DNA from: Nocardia tenerifensis NBRC 101015
GTDB lineage: Bacteria > Actinomycetota > Actinomycetes > Mycobacteriales > Mycobacteriaceae
Length of the DNA: 36,930 nt
Direction of reading: 5' to 3'
Assembly (NCBI RefSeq): GCF_000308715.1
Contig: NZ_BAGH01000180.1
Coordinates: 1 to 36,930 of the forward strand
This document shows positions 15,921 to 24,072 of this stretch, piece by piece. The notes under the pieces are model-generated. The model had not been told where the DNA came from, ran no database searches, and was given only the letters and a program-made list of their open reading frames with translations. The first letter of the stretch is position 1. Every line of letters begins with the position of its first letter. Made by a program: the position numbers and the translations under genes.

Positions 15921-17096
15921 ATGGGAGACCCTTTGCTGACACAGCCGTTCGCGGACGCCATCGCCGCCGCCGAGCAGATCATCACCGAGGCCGCGCACAT
16001 CCGCACCGAACAGGACCTCGTCGAGGGCTACGACTACCTCGCGGGCAGCATCCGCGCGGCCTTGCAGATGGCGTGGGCCTACGAGCGCGACTTCCCGTTC
16101 TTCGTGCGGTCCACCGGCCCGTACACGAAGATGGGCCTGGACAACCCCGACACGCTCTACTTCCACTCGTACCTGCGCCCGGACGCGGAGTACGTGGTCA
16201 CCGGGAAGCGCGGCACCACAAGGGATCTCAGCTTCCAGGTGCTGAACGGCAACTACTCGCCGGTGGACGTGCCCGACAGCCTCACCGCCTTCGACGACCG
16301 CTCCCTCGAGATCGGCCCGGACGGCTCCTACGAACTCCGGCTCGGCCCCGGCGAGGCGCGCCCCGGCTACGTGCACCTGGCCGCCGACTCGGCGATGCTG
16401 GTGGTTCGCGAGGTGTACAGCGACTGGTCCACCGAGCAGCCCGGCACCGTCCGGATCGCCAGGGTCGAGGGCGTCGGCGACGCGCCGCCCCCGCTGACGA
16501 AGGACCTGCTGACCAAGCGGTACGGCGTCGCGGGCAAGATGCTGATCTCCCGCCTGAAGACCTTCCTCGCCTTCCCGGAGTGGTTCTACCTGAACCTGCC
16601 GGTGAACACGATGACCGAACCCCGTTCCACGCCGGGCGGTCTCACCACCCAGTTCTCCTCGGCGGGCCACTACGAACTCGACGACGACCAGGCGATGATC
16701 ATCACGGTGCCGAAATCCGATGCGCCGTACCAGGGTTTCCAGCTCGGCAGCATGTGGTACCTGTCGCTGGACTACATCAACCACCAGACCAGCCTCACCG
16801 CCGATCAGGCGCGCGTGGATCCCGACGGGATGATCCGGCTGGTGGTCAGCGAGCGAAACCCCGGACTGGTCAACTGGATCGAGCGCACCGGGCACGACCG
16901 CGGCTATCTCCAGTTCCGCTGGCAGCGGCTCTCTCGTGAGATGAAGCCGGAGGACGGACCGACGGTCGAGGTGGTCGCGGTGGACGATCTGCCCCAGCGG
17001 CTTCCGTACTACCACGAGGCGCGCGTCACGCCCGAAGAATGGCGCACACGGATCGCGGCCCGGCAGGCGGCCGTCGCGGAGAGGATGCTCGGCTGA
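15921..17096 (+). CDS. DUF1214 protein, Rv3531c-like
   Basis: 391 residues, soluble, no signal peptide. The C-terminal third carries the DUF1214 pattern of beta strands (QGFQLGSMWYLSLDYINHQT, then DPDGMIRLVVSERNPG and NWIERTGHDRGYLQFRWQ). The N-terminal half contains FHSYLRPDAEYVVTGKRG. The order DUF1214 - SDR - sulfotransferase is the same as M. tuberculosis Rv3531c-Rv3530c-Rv3529c in the KstR-controlled cholesterol region, which together with the KstR site supports a role in steroid metabolism; the reaction is not known to me. ATG at 15921; an in-frame TTG at 15933 is better placed after GGGAG and may be the real start. The stop shares one base with the SDR start. Confidence 0.85.
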   Translation: MGDPLLTQPFADAIAAAEQIITEAAHIRTEQDLVEGYDYLAGSIRAALQMAWAYERDFPFFVRSTGPYTKMGLDNPDTLYFHSYLRPDAEYVVTGKRGTTRDLSFQVLNGNYSPVDVPDSLTAFDDRSLEIGPDGSYELRLGPGEARPGYVHLAADSAMLVVREVYSDWSTEQPGTVRIARVEGVGDAPPPLTKDLLTKRYGVAGKMLISRLKTFLAFPEWFYLNLPVNTMTEPRSTPGGLTTQFSSAGHYELDDDQAMIITVPKSDAPYQGFQLGSMWYLSLDYINHQTSLTADQARVDPDGMIRLVVSERNPGLVNWIERTGHDRGYLQFRWQRLSREMKPEDGPTVEVVAVDDLPQRLPYYHEARVTPEEWRTRIAARQAAVAERMLG

Positions 17097-17872
17097 TGTT
17101 GTTGCAGGACAAGGTTGTTGTAGTCTCCGGGGTCGGCCCCGGCCTCGGTCGCGCCATCGCGGTGCAGAGCGCGAAGGCGGGCGCGGACGTGGTGCTCGCG
17201 TCCCGGACCGAGTCGCGGCTCACCGAGGTCGCCAAGGAGATCACCGAACTCGGCAGGCGCGCGGTGGTGGTGCCGACCGACATCAACGACGAGGCCGCCG
17301 CCGCGCACCTGGTCGAGGCCGCGCACAGCGCGTTCGGCCGGGTCGACACGCTGGTGAACAACGCGTTCGCCATCCCGCCGATCGTCGACCTCGCCGAGGT
17401 CGACCTGGACCAGGTGCGGGCCGGCTTCGAGACCAATGTGCTTGCCGCCCTGCGGTTGACGCGGCTGTTCATCCCCGCGCTCACCGACGCCAAGGGCTCC
17501 GTGGTGATGATCAACTCGGCGGTGCTGCGGCACTCGCGGCGCACCTTCGGGCCCTACAAGATGGCCAAGGCCAGCCTGCTCGCGCTGGCGCAGAGCCTGG
17601 CCACCGAGCTCGGCCCGCGCGGCATCCGGGTCAATACCATTGCCCCCGGCTACATCTGGGCCGACAACCTGAAGTGGTACTTCAACTACCTCGCCGAGCA
17701 GCGCGGCAGCACCGCCGAGGAGGTCTACGCCGAGACGGCGAAGACCATCGACCTGCGCAAGCTGCCCGAGCCCGACGAGATCGCCGACGCCGTGGTGTTC
17801 TTCGCCTCGCCCATGGCGCGGGCGATCACCGGCGCGTGCCTGGACGTCAACGGCGGGGAATACCACCACTGA
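17096..17872 (+). CDS. short-chain dehydrogenase/reductase, Rv3530c-like
   Basis: 258-residue SDR. The Rossmann motif is VSGVGPGLGRAIAV (near residue 10), followed by a DVVLASRT segment whose Arg suggests NADP(H) preference, then the NNAF motif, MINSAVLRHSRR with the catalytic Ser, and the YKMAK active-site Tyr/Lys. The end GACLDVNGGEYHH is typical. It is translated from an ATG overlapping the DUF1214 stop (TGATG). Closest remembered relative is Rv3530c, which has the same GVGPGLG, YKMAK and VNCGEY pattern. An alcohol/ketone step on a steroid-derived or lipid substrate is likely from the operon context (inference). Confidence 0.92.
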   Translation: MLLQDKVVVVSGVGPGLGRAIAVQSAKAGADVVLASRTESRLTEVAKEITELGRRAVVVPTDINDEAAAAHLVEAAHSAFGRVDTLVNNAFAIPPIVDLAEVDLDQVRAGFETNVLAALRLTRLFIPALTDAKGSVVMINSAVLRHSRRTFGPYKMAKASLLALAQSLATELGPRGIRVNTIAPGYIWADNLKWYFNYLAEQRGSTAEEVYAETAKTIDLRKLPEPDEIADAVVFFASPMARAITGACLDVNGGEYHH

Positions 17873-17906
17873 TCGGGTGCGGCTGTCGCGCACCACTATT
17901 GAGGAG

Positions 17907-19076
17907 ATGATGTTGATCGGTAGGGACGATGTCGGAACCATCGATGACCTGCACGCGTCGGCGACCAAGGTCGTCGGGCTGGACGATTTCGGGGCCGACG
18001 ACTACCGCACCGGGCTCGAGGTGCTGCTCGAGTCCTACGCCAAGGACGCCGAACTGACGCCGTTCGGCAACAAGATCAATCGCGCGTTCCTGCGCGGGGC
18101 CTTGATCGCCCGATTGCTCAGCGAGGCCGCGTGGCAACGCTTTCCGGAGCACGCCGAGGTGGCGATCGAGCGGCCGATCTTCGTGACCGGGCTGCCGCGC
18201 TCCGGCACGACCGCGCTGCACCGGCTGCTCAACGCCGACCCCGCGCACCAGGGCCTGGAGATGTGGCTGACCGAGATGCCGCAGCCGAGGCCGCCGCGCG
18301 AGACCTGGGCGAGCAACCCGGTGTATCAGCGCATCGAGGCCGCGTTCGAGAAGCACCACGTCGAGCACCCCGAATTCATGGGCGTGCACCACATCTCCGC
18401 CGACCAGGTGGAGGAGTGCTGGCAGCTGCTGCGGCAGTCGGCCATGTCGGTGTCCTACGAGTGCCTCGCCTACCTGCCGGCCTACTCGGAGTGGCTCAGG
18501 GAGCAGGACTGGACCGCGGCCTACCGCAGGCACCGGCGCAACCTGCAGCTGATCGGGCTGCCCGACGCAGGCCAGCGCTGGGTGTTGAAGAACCCGAGCC
18601 ATTTGTTCGCGCTCGACGCCATTTTCGAGGTGTACCCGGACGCGCTCGTCATCCAGATGCACCGTGATCCGCGCACCATCATCGCCTCGGTGTGCAGTCT
18701 CAACGAGCAGGCGTCGGCGGGGTGGTCGGACAAGTTCCGCGGCTCGGTGGTCGGCGCGACGCAGCTGGATCTGTGGGCGCGCGGCGCCGACCGGTTCCTG
18801 GCGGACCGCGAGCGGCACAACGCCGCTCAGTTCTGCGACGTCGACTACGACGACTTCGTCGCCGATCCGATCGGCACCGTGGGATCGATCTACCGGCACT
18901 TCGATCTGCCGTTGACCGACGACGCCACGGCGGCGATGACGGCCTTGCACGCCGAAAGCACCTCCGGCGCGGCGCGTCCCGCGCACCGCTATACCCTCGC
19001 CGATTTCGGACTCACCGCCGAACAGGTGGACGAGCGGTTCGGTGCGTATCGCGAGGCGCACTTCCCTGGTCGCTGA
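17907..19076 (+). CDS. sulfotransferase family protein, Rv3529c-like
   Basis: 389 residues. The 5'-phosphosulfate-binding loop is TGLPRSGTTALHRLLN (near residues 94-109), and the 3'-phosphate motif is MHRDPRTIIASVCSL with conserved Arg and Ser, so the family reaction is sulfate transfer from PAPS to a hydroxyl. No signal or membrane segment is seen; cytoplasmic. The start region contains GAGGAG-ATG-ATG-TTG. The first ATG (17907) is given, but the best spacing from GAGGAG favours the TTG six bases later, as the conserved sequence begins only at RDDVGTIDDLHASA. Third gene of the KstR-linked operon. The PAPS-producing cysDNC genes are 3 kb away. Its physiological acceptor is unknown. Confidence 0.9.
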   Translation: MMLIGRDDVGTIDDLHASATKVVGLDDFGADDYRTGLEVLLESYAKDAELTPFGNKINRAFLRGALIARLLSEAAWQRFPEHAEVAIERPIFVTGLPRSGTTALHRLLNADPAHQGLEMWLTEMPQPRPPRETWASNPVYQRIEAAFEKHHVEHPEFMGVHHISADQVEECWQLLRQSAMSVSYECLAYLPAYSEWLREQDWTAAYRRHRRNLQLIGLPDAGQRWVLKNPSHLFALDAIFEVYPDALVIQMHRDPRTIIASVCSLNEQASAGWSDKFRGSVVGATQLDLWARGADRFLADRERHNAAQFCDVDYDDFVADPIGTVGSIYRHFDLPLTDDATAAMTALHAESTSGAARPAHRYTLADFGLTAEQVDERFGAYREAHFPGR

Positions 19077-19127
19077 TCGGCTCAGCGGAAGTGGCATGAC
19101 CCGCATGTGTGCACGGCATGCGGAAAA

Positions 19128-19166
19128 CGGGCCCGCGCCGCGGCTTTCGGCCGCGTCGCGGGCCCG
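19128..19166. terminator. strong GC-rich hairpin after the sulfotransferase gene
   Basis: CGGGCCCGCG pairs perfectly with CGCGGGCCCG. After one C/T mismatch, CGCGGC pairs with GCCGCG around loop TTTCG. The 39-base element lies between the converging sulfotransferase and thioesterase genes and probably stops both transcripts, although it lacks a T run. Confidence 0.7.
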
Positions 19167-19241
19167 ATCATTGAACTGGTTGGCTGCCGGTGCATCTCGT
19201 GCACGACTGCGCGGCATGCAATTCCGGCGCGGCGGAACGGG

Positions 19242-19913
19242 TTACGGCTGTCCCGGCTTGAGCACGATGAACAGACCGTTGGCTTCGGCGCAGAGCCGAT
19301 CGCCGTCGTGCAGCGTCGCGCGGACGTAGACCTTGCGCCCCTCCTGGCGCTCGGTCCAGGCGCGGATCTGGAGCTCGGTATGCAGCGGCGTGACGGAGCG
19401 GTAGTCGATGGTGAGCGACGCGGTCCTGGTCACCCCGCCCGCGTACACCGCGGCCGCCATGCCGAGCAGGTCGTCGAAGCCGATGGCGATCACGCCGCCG
19501 TGCGCGGCGCTGTTGCCGCCGAGGTGGAAGGCGCGGAAGGTGATGCGGGCGTCGACGCCGTCGCGCGACACGCTGTCGATGATGAACGGCGGCAGCGTGA
19601 TGTTGCCGCGGCCCGGCAGGTCGTGCCTGGTCCAGTTCGGCGTGGACCACTCGTCGACGCGCGCGGCGTCCAGCTTGTCGTTGAGCTGCTTGAGCAGGCC
19701 GATCGTCTCCACGGCCTGCTCGTCGGTGGGGCACGACATCCGCACGCGATCCATCAGCCCGCGCACCTGCTCGATGAACTCCCCGTAGTGCGGTCCGCCG
19801 CGGGTGATGTCGACGTCGCGGTCGTGTGCGTTGATCAGGTCACTCATCGGCCGGAACGAGCCCTCGTGGTGCTCCTTGCTGGGCAGCGAGTCACCGGCCT
19901 GTTGTTCGTTCAT
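19242..19913 (-). CDS. PaaI-like hotdog thioesterase
   Basis: 223 residues. The C-terminal about 130 residues are a hotdog fold with the PaaI/acyl-CoA thioesterase active-site stretch NSAAHGGVIAIGFDDLLGMA, in which HGG and the following Asp are the key residues, then TASLTIDYRSVTPLHTEL and ATLHDGDRLCAEANGLFIVL. The N-terminal about 90 residues are helical and of unknown use. It hydrolyses an acyl-CoA or aryl-CoA thioester by family. It converges on the KstR-linked operon, so a role in the same lipid/steroid metabolism is possible but not shown. ATG at 19913 lacks a clear ribosome-binding site. Confidence 0.85.
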   Translation of the reverse strand: MNEQQAGDSLPSKEHHEGSFRPMSDLINAHDRDVDITRGGPHYGEFIEQVRGLMDRVRMSCPTDEQAVETIGLLKQLNDKLDAARVDEWSTPNWTRHDLPGRGNITLPPFIIDSVSRDGVDARITFRAFHLGGNSAAHGGVIAIGFDDLLGMAAAVYAGGVTRTASLTIDYRSVTPLHTELQIRAWTERQEGRKVYVRATLHDGDRLCAEANGLFIVLKPGQP

Positions 19914-20084
19914 GCGCAACACGTTATCGGTTGCTTGCCGAGTGCTCCTGTCATGGGCCGAGTTGCCAGGTGGGCGGGAAAATCCGGAAAGTGGCATAGG
20001 CTGGTCCGCACTGGCGGCGCGGTCGCGACGAACGCGGGCCGGCGAGTGCAAGGACAGGTCCGGCTGGCGAAAGGCGTTGAGTAG

Positions 20085-20741
20085 ATGGCTATCACGGCGG
20101 TGGTCTTCGATATGGACGGCGTGCTGATCGACTCCGAGCCGGTGTGGGAGCAGGTGCGGCGGGCCTACGTCGCCGAGCGCGGCGGGCAGTGGCTGCCGGA
20201 CACGCAGCAACGTTTGATGGGCATGAGCACCAAGGAGTGGTCGGAGTACCTCAGCGCCGATCTCGGCGTCGGCGCGCCGCCCGAGACGGTCGCGCGCGAC
20301 GTGATCGCGCGCATGGCCGCGCACTACGACCGCGGGGTTCCGCTGCTGCCCGGCGCCGTCGAGGCGGTGCAGCGGATGAGCGAGCGGTGGCCGCTCGGCG
20401 TGGCCAGTTCGTCGCCGAGGGAGCTGATCGACGTCGTGCTCGGGCGCACCGGTCTCATCGAGTTCTTCAGCGTCACCTTCTCGACCGAGGAGGTCGACCG
20501 CGGCAAACCCGCCCCCGACGTCTACGTGGCCGTCGCCGCCTTCCTCCGCCAGCGCCCCGAAGACTGTGCCGCAGTAGAGGATTCGAGCAACGGCATGCGC
20601 TCCGCCCACGCCGCTGGCATGCGCGTCATCGCCGCCCCCCGCCCCGAATACCCCCCGGCCCCCGACGCCCTCGCCCTGGCCACCCACGTCATCAACGGCC
20701 TCACCGACCTGACCCCGAGCCTCGTCACCGAGCCGGCCTGA
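20085..20741 (+). CDS. HAD family hydrolase, beta-phosphoglucomutase-like
   Basis: 218 residues. All four HAD motifs are visible: DMDGVLIDS with the nucleophile Asp (residues 9-17), GVASSSPRELI with the motif-II Ser, GKPAPDVYV with the motif-III Lys, and VEDSSNGMRSAHAAGM with the motif-IV acidic pair. The helical cap between motifs I and II places it with phosphoglucomutase-like and phosphoglycolate-like phosphatases. The natural substrate cannot be told. GAAAGG precedes the ATG. It stands alone on the plus strand at the high-GC side of the composition change at about 20.8 kb. Confidence 0.93.
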   Translation: MAITAVVFDMDGVLIDSEPVWEQVRRAYVAERGGQWLPDTQQRLMGMSTKEWSEYLSADLGVGAPPETVARDVIARMAAHYDRGVPLLPGAVEAVQRMSERWPLGVASSSPRELIDVVLGRTGLIEFFSVTFSTEEVDRGKPAPDVYVAVAAFLRQRPEDCAAVEDSSNGMRSAHAAGMRVIAAPRPEYPPAPDALALATHVINGLTDLTPSLVTEPA

Positions 20742-20745
20742 GTTG

Positions 20746-20760
20746 TGCGGCGCGGCCGCA
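20746..20760. terminator. possible terminator hairpin after the HAD gene
   Basis: TGCGGC-GCG-GCCGCA, a 6-bp perfect stem with a 3-base loop, begins five bases after the HAD stop and is followed by TTACGGTCTCCTAT. Suggestive only. Confidence 0.35.
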
Positions 20761-20842
20761 TTACGGTCTCCTATCGGCCGCACGTGAGCCGGACCGAGGG
20801 CATGCCTCCGGGCAGCGAGATGATTCTTTCGCGCGCACCACG

Positions 20843-21448
20843 TCAGCCGCCCAGCGGAATCCGGGAGATCACGTCCCATTCGTAGGAATGTGGGTGACGT
20901 TCGAGTGCGACCATAACCGCTTCCGTGATCGTCACGTCCACTGCGTCGACAGTGGTGCCGATTTTCTGGGCCGTCGCAGCAGCGATAGCGGACAGGCCCT
21001 CGAACACGGGGTAGGCGACTGTCACATGGGGTTTCGACGCGGAGTCTTTGACGGAAGCATCGGGATAGATGGATCGCGTCGCTGTCCGCAGTTCGTCGCG
21101 GAGGGCGTGCACCCTCTCATGCCGCGAAGCGATAAACCCAATGGCTCCATGTAAATTGGTGAAGTTTTCCAGCTCGAGGACGAACGGCGGCTGGTGTTGG
21201 CAAGCGTGGCCGGCCGCTGCGGCGATCGAGTGCAGTTGACCGCGGGACAACTCGCCGTCGTACGCGATCCGGTCCACTGTGAGATGCAGCCCCTCGGCAG
21301 CGGTCAGGTCGAAGTATGCGGTATCTATCGACTGTTGGCAGTCTTTGACGTGCGCGTGGAACTCCGGCGCATGCTCGAAAGTGAGGAACCAGTAGTAGCC
21401 TAACGGTCCGATCCGGCCTTCGCGGCGGCGGAGTTGAGATTTATCCAT
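20843..21448 (-). CDS. 2H phosphoesterase / 2'-5' RNA ligase-like protein
   Basis: 201 residues. The two HxT motifs that define the 2H superfamily are present: HLT at residues 55-57 (GLHLTVDRI) and HVT at residues 141-143 (SKPHVTVAYP), about 85 residues apart as expected. Members cleave or form 2',5'- or cyclic phosphodiesters of RNA and nucleotides. Start ATG 21448 (MDKSQLRRREGRIGP). The reading frame extends upstream without a stop, but the upstream part is non-conserved and lacks a ribosome-binding site. Divergent from the alpha/beta hydrolase gene. Whether it belongs to the radical SAM cluster functionally is unknown, but a nucleotide theme is shared. Confidence 0.85.
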   Translation of the reverse strand: MDKSQLRRREGRIGPLGYYWFLTFEHAPEFHAHVKDCQQSIDTAYFDLTAAEGLHLTVDRIAYDGELSRGQLHSIAAAAGHACQHQPPFVLELENFTNLHGAIGFIASRHERVHALRDELRTATRSIYPDASVKDSASKPHVTVAYPVFEGLSAIAAATAQKIGTTVDAVDVTITEAVMVALERHPHSYEWDVISRIPLGG

Positions 21449-21614
21449 GTTCGAGGTCCGGGCCGAAATTGGCCGGGCGTGGCCCCTGGTTGGCCACTGG
21501 GTCGGAACGCGCGACACGGAGCCAAATTCACGAACCCTGCGGATCCGCCATCTGCCCTCCCACATCCTGATCACCACCTGGCCGCGGTTCTCCCGGTCTG
21601 GTTGACTGGCTCTC

Positions 21615-22451
21615 GTGGTTCCGACGAGCACCATCACCCGCGTCCGCACCCTCGATGGCCTGCACCTCGCGGCCACCCTCGTAACACCCGACCAGCCACC
21701 GACGCGCGCCGTCGTGCTGGTCCATGGCGGTGGTGTCACCCGCGAGGAAGGCGGTTTCTTCACCCGGCTGGCCGAAGGTCTAGCTGAAGCTGGGATTGCA
21801 TCGCTCCGTTTCGATCTTCGTGGTCACGGGGATAGTGAAGGCTCTCAGGCAGAACTGACGCTGGCCACCATCCTTAACGACATCCGCGTCAGCCTGGCGT
21901 ACCTCCGTGAAGCCACGGGCGCAACCGAGCTGAGCGTGTGCGGTGCGAGCTTCGCCGGCGGTATCTGCGCGTACTACGCCGCCAAACGTCCAGACGATCT
22001 GTCACGGCTGGTGCTGCTCAATCCGCAGGTGGACTACAAGAAGCGGACTATCGACACGCGGGACTACTGGACGAACGACGTCATCAGCGACGAGCGCGCC
22101 CAGGAGCTGAACGAGACTGGCGCCATTCAATTCAAGGCCGACTTGCAGCACGGTCGCCCGTTCCTGAACGAGGTGTTCTGGTTCCGGCCGCTGGATGTGC
22201 TCGGCGAGATTACGGCACCGACGCTCATCATCCACGGCAACGCCGACACCTTGGTGCCGATCGAGGGATCACGCGAAGCGGCCACGAATTTCACTTCGCC
22301 GGTTGAATTCGTGGAGATCGACGGATCGCAACACGGCTTTGCCGTCCACGACGACCCGCAGTACCTGAATCCGAAGAGCCAGGAATACCAGGCTGAGGTC
22401 ATCGGCATTGTGTCTGCGTGGCTGACGACCGGCTCAACGTCAGGGCAGTAG
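21615..22451 (+). CDS. alpha/beta hydrolase, dienelactone hydrolase/esterase-like
   Basis: 278 residues, GTG start. The fold motifs are VVLVHGGGVTREEGG (oxyanion region), LRFDLRGHGDSEGS, the nucleophile elbow VCGASFAGG with Ser, the acid in IHGNADTLVPIEGS, and the catalytic His in IDGSQHGFAVHDD. This triad order is that of serine esterases/thioesterases acting on small substrates. It converges with the regulator gene at 22440, the two ends overlapping by 12 bases. No signal peptide. Its role in the cluster is not evident. Confidence 0.9.
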   Translation: MVPTSTITRVRTLDGLHLAATLVTPDQPPTRAVVLVHGGGVTREEGGFFTRLAEGLAEAGIASLRFDLRGHGDSEGSQAELTLATILNDIRVSLAYLREATGATELSVCGASFAGGICAYYAAKRPDDLSRLVLLNPQVDYKKRTIDTRDYWTNDVISDERAQELNETGAIQFKADLQHGRPFLNEVFWFRPLDVLGEITAPTLIIHGNADTLVPIEGSREAATNFTSPVEFVEIDGSQHGFAVHDDPQYLNPKSQEYQAEVIGIVSAWLTTGSTSGQ

Positions 22452-23879
22452 CACGTCACGCAGCTCCTGCACCCTCGGCCGATGACGCCAGGGATCAAGG
22501 GTGCGAACCACGTCCACGATGACGTTCATCGTTCGCTCCGACCGTGTTTCGCGGGCCACAGCGACCGATTCAACCGCGACCGTTGCTGCTTCATCCGGCT
22601 CGCCGCTCAGCGCCAATGCTTTGGCCCGGCGAGCCCCGAAAAAGCCGGCGTCGCGGCGGGACAGCGAGCCACCGGCCAGGGCCTGACCGAAGAGCTGCGT
22701 TGCCGTCTGCGGCCTACCGGCTTCGGTGTAGCAACAAGCCGACCGGACTAACAATGTGCCCTCGTTGAAGTAGCTGACCAGCCCACGTTCGTCCGCACCG
22801 TTCGCCTGACTGAGGAGATGCTCGGCATCGGCCAGGTTTTGTTCAACAACGCTGGTTGGTTCGCCGATCATCGCGAGTCCCAAGGCTTCCTGCTGCACCA
22901 CCTCGGCCTGTACGTGGATCGGCAGTTGCCACGGGCCATTTTTCGCCGCCTGCGCCAGCGTCAGCAACGTGCCGGTGTCGCGAGTCTCGTAGGCCATCTG
23001 GGACTTCTTGAGCAGCACGTAGCCCTGCATCGGCAGACTGCCCGCGGCCTGCGCCCACTCCATCGCCCGGTCGTAGAGAAAGGTGGCGGTGAGCGGATCG
23101 TGGAGATCGCGGTATAGCCACCCGGCGAATTCGGCACCGTCGGCACCGACGGCCAGCAGCTGCCGTTGCACGTCGGGTCTGACCTGCCGACCATGCCGTC
23201 GAATAGCGCCGAGAATCCCGAGCACCAGCGGAAGTGCAGCGGCCGGACCAAGCGTGCCGTCGTCTGCCTTGCACTTGGCCAGCTGGACCCGGAAGAACTC
23301 CACCACCGACCCGTCAAAGAATCGTCTGGCGTCCTCTAATGCCCGGCCGACGCGTTCCAGTTCTTGCGCCTGGTTCGGTGGTGGTGGGGCAGTGCCGTCC
23401 GATGCCAGCCATCGAATGAGCGCCACAGCGTCATGGCCTGCGGCACTGGCGGTTTCGACAGGCTGGGCTGTTCCGCCGCCTTCGGCATCGGGCAGCTTGA
23501 ACCACAACAGGTCAGCCGGAATGTCGAGAATTTCCGCCCAGCGAATCAGCTTGGAAATCTGCTCAGGTGCCGCGCCCTTTTCGATCCGGCTCAGCTGGGC
23601 CTGCGTCAGTTCCAGCCAATTGGCCACCAGCTCCTGCGGCAGCGGTCGACCGTGGTACGGGTGGGTCCGGTACGCGAAGATCACGCGACCCATATGCCAC
23701 GTGGCGAGGGCATCGCGGACTTTGTCGGTCTGCCAGAAGCCCGGCGGCACCATCGGCGGCTGCGGCACCTGATCGCGCGCGGTGAGATTACAAGGTCCAC
23801 ATAGCGTTTCGGCATTGTAGCGATTGAGCCTGCTCCCACACCGAGCGCAGTAACGCCGGTCGTCGGGTTCGCGCTTCAT
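22440..23879 (-). CDS. zinc-ribbon / HTH / TPR-like transcriptional regulator
   Basis: 479 residues. It starts MKREPDDRRYCARCGSRLN and has a four-cysteine zinc ribbon: C11, C14, C27, C30. Next comes a helix-turn-helix of the XRE/HTH_3 type (VANWLELTQAQLSRIEKGA, about residues 78-96, then LIRWAEILDIPADLLWFKLP). The remaining about 330 residues are helical repeats with TPR-like pairs (FLYDRAMEWAQAAGSLPMQG, YVLLKKSQMAYETRDTGTLL, AAKNGPWQLPIHVQAEVVQQ). This layout is common in actinomycete pathway-specific regulators, where the repeat domain senses a ligand or partner. Divergent from the NMP-kinase/radical SAM genes with a 193-base shared promoter region. It is the natural candidate to bind the repeated 19-bp motif found there and before the Nudix gene (inference). 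Confidence 0.88.
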   Translation of the reverse strand: MKREPDDRRYCARCGSRLNRYNAETLCGPCNLTARDQVPQPPMVPPGFWQTDKVRDALATWHMGRVIFAYRTHPYHGRPLPQELVANWLELTQAQLSRIEKGAAPEQISKLIRWAEILDIPADLLWFKLPDAEGGGTAQPVETASAAGHDAVALIRWLASDGTAPPPPNQAQELERVGRALEDARRFFDGSVVEFFRVQLAKCKADDGTLGPAAALPLVLGILGAIRRHGRQVRPDVQRQLLAVGADGAEFAGWLYRDLHDPLTATFLYDRAMEWAQAAGSLPMQGYVLLKKSQMAYETRDTGTLLTLAQAAKNGPWQLPIHVQAEVVQQEALGLAMIGEPTSVVEQNLADAEHLLSQANGADERGLVSYFNEGTLLVRSACCYTEAGRPQTATQLFGQALAGGSLSRRDAGFFGARRAKALALSGEPDEAATVAVESVAVARETRSERTMNVIVDVVRTLDPWRHRPRVQELRDVLLP

Positions 23880-23966
23880 GGCTACTCCGGAATCATTTTC
23901 GGGTGCCCTAATCCCACCCCATCCGCCCTGGTCGCGTGACCTTACCAAGGGGTTGACCGTACCCAC

Positions 23967-23985
23967 TATACGTTTCATGCATACC
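23967..23985. promoter_or_regulatory. shared 19-bp motif, copy 1 (TATACG-N7-CATACC)
   Basis: TATACG-TTTCATG-CATACC lies in the divergent promoter of the zinc-ribbon regulator (88 bases before its start) and the kinase/radical SAM operon. The pattern TATACG-N7-YATACC recurs at 28746 with identical spacing. Two TACCCAC repeats (23960-23966 and 23991-23997) flank it. Confidence 0.55.
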
Positions 23986-24072
23986 CCGCATACCCACATG
24001 TCGTGGCGGGTTCTCCCCCGCCGATCGACTCTTGAACCTGGACATATTCGGGCCTCACGAAAGGGGTTGGCC

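Noticed and set aside
19910..19935. KstR-like AACACGTT before the thioesterase gene
   Set aside because: The outer T and A of TNNAACNNGTTNNA are both missing, so it does not meet the consensus.
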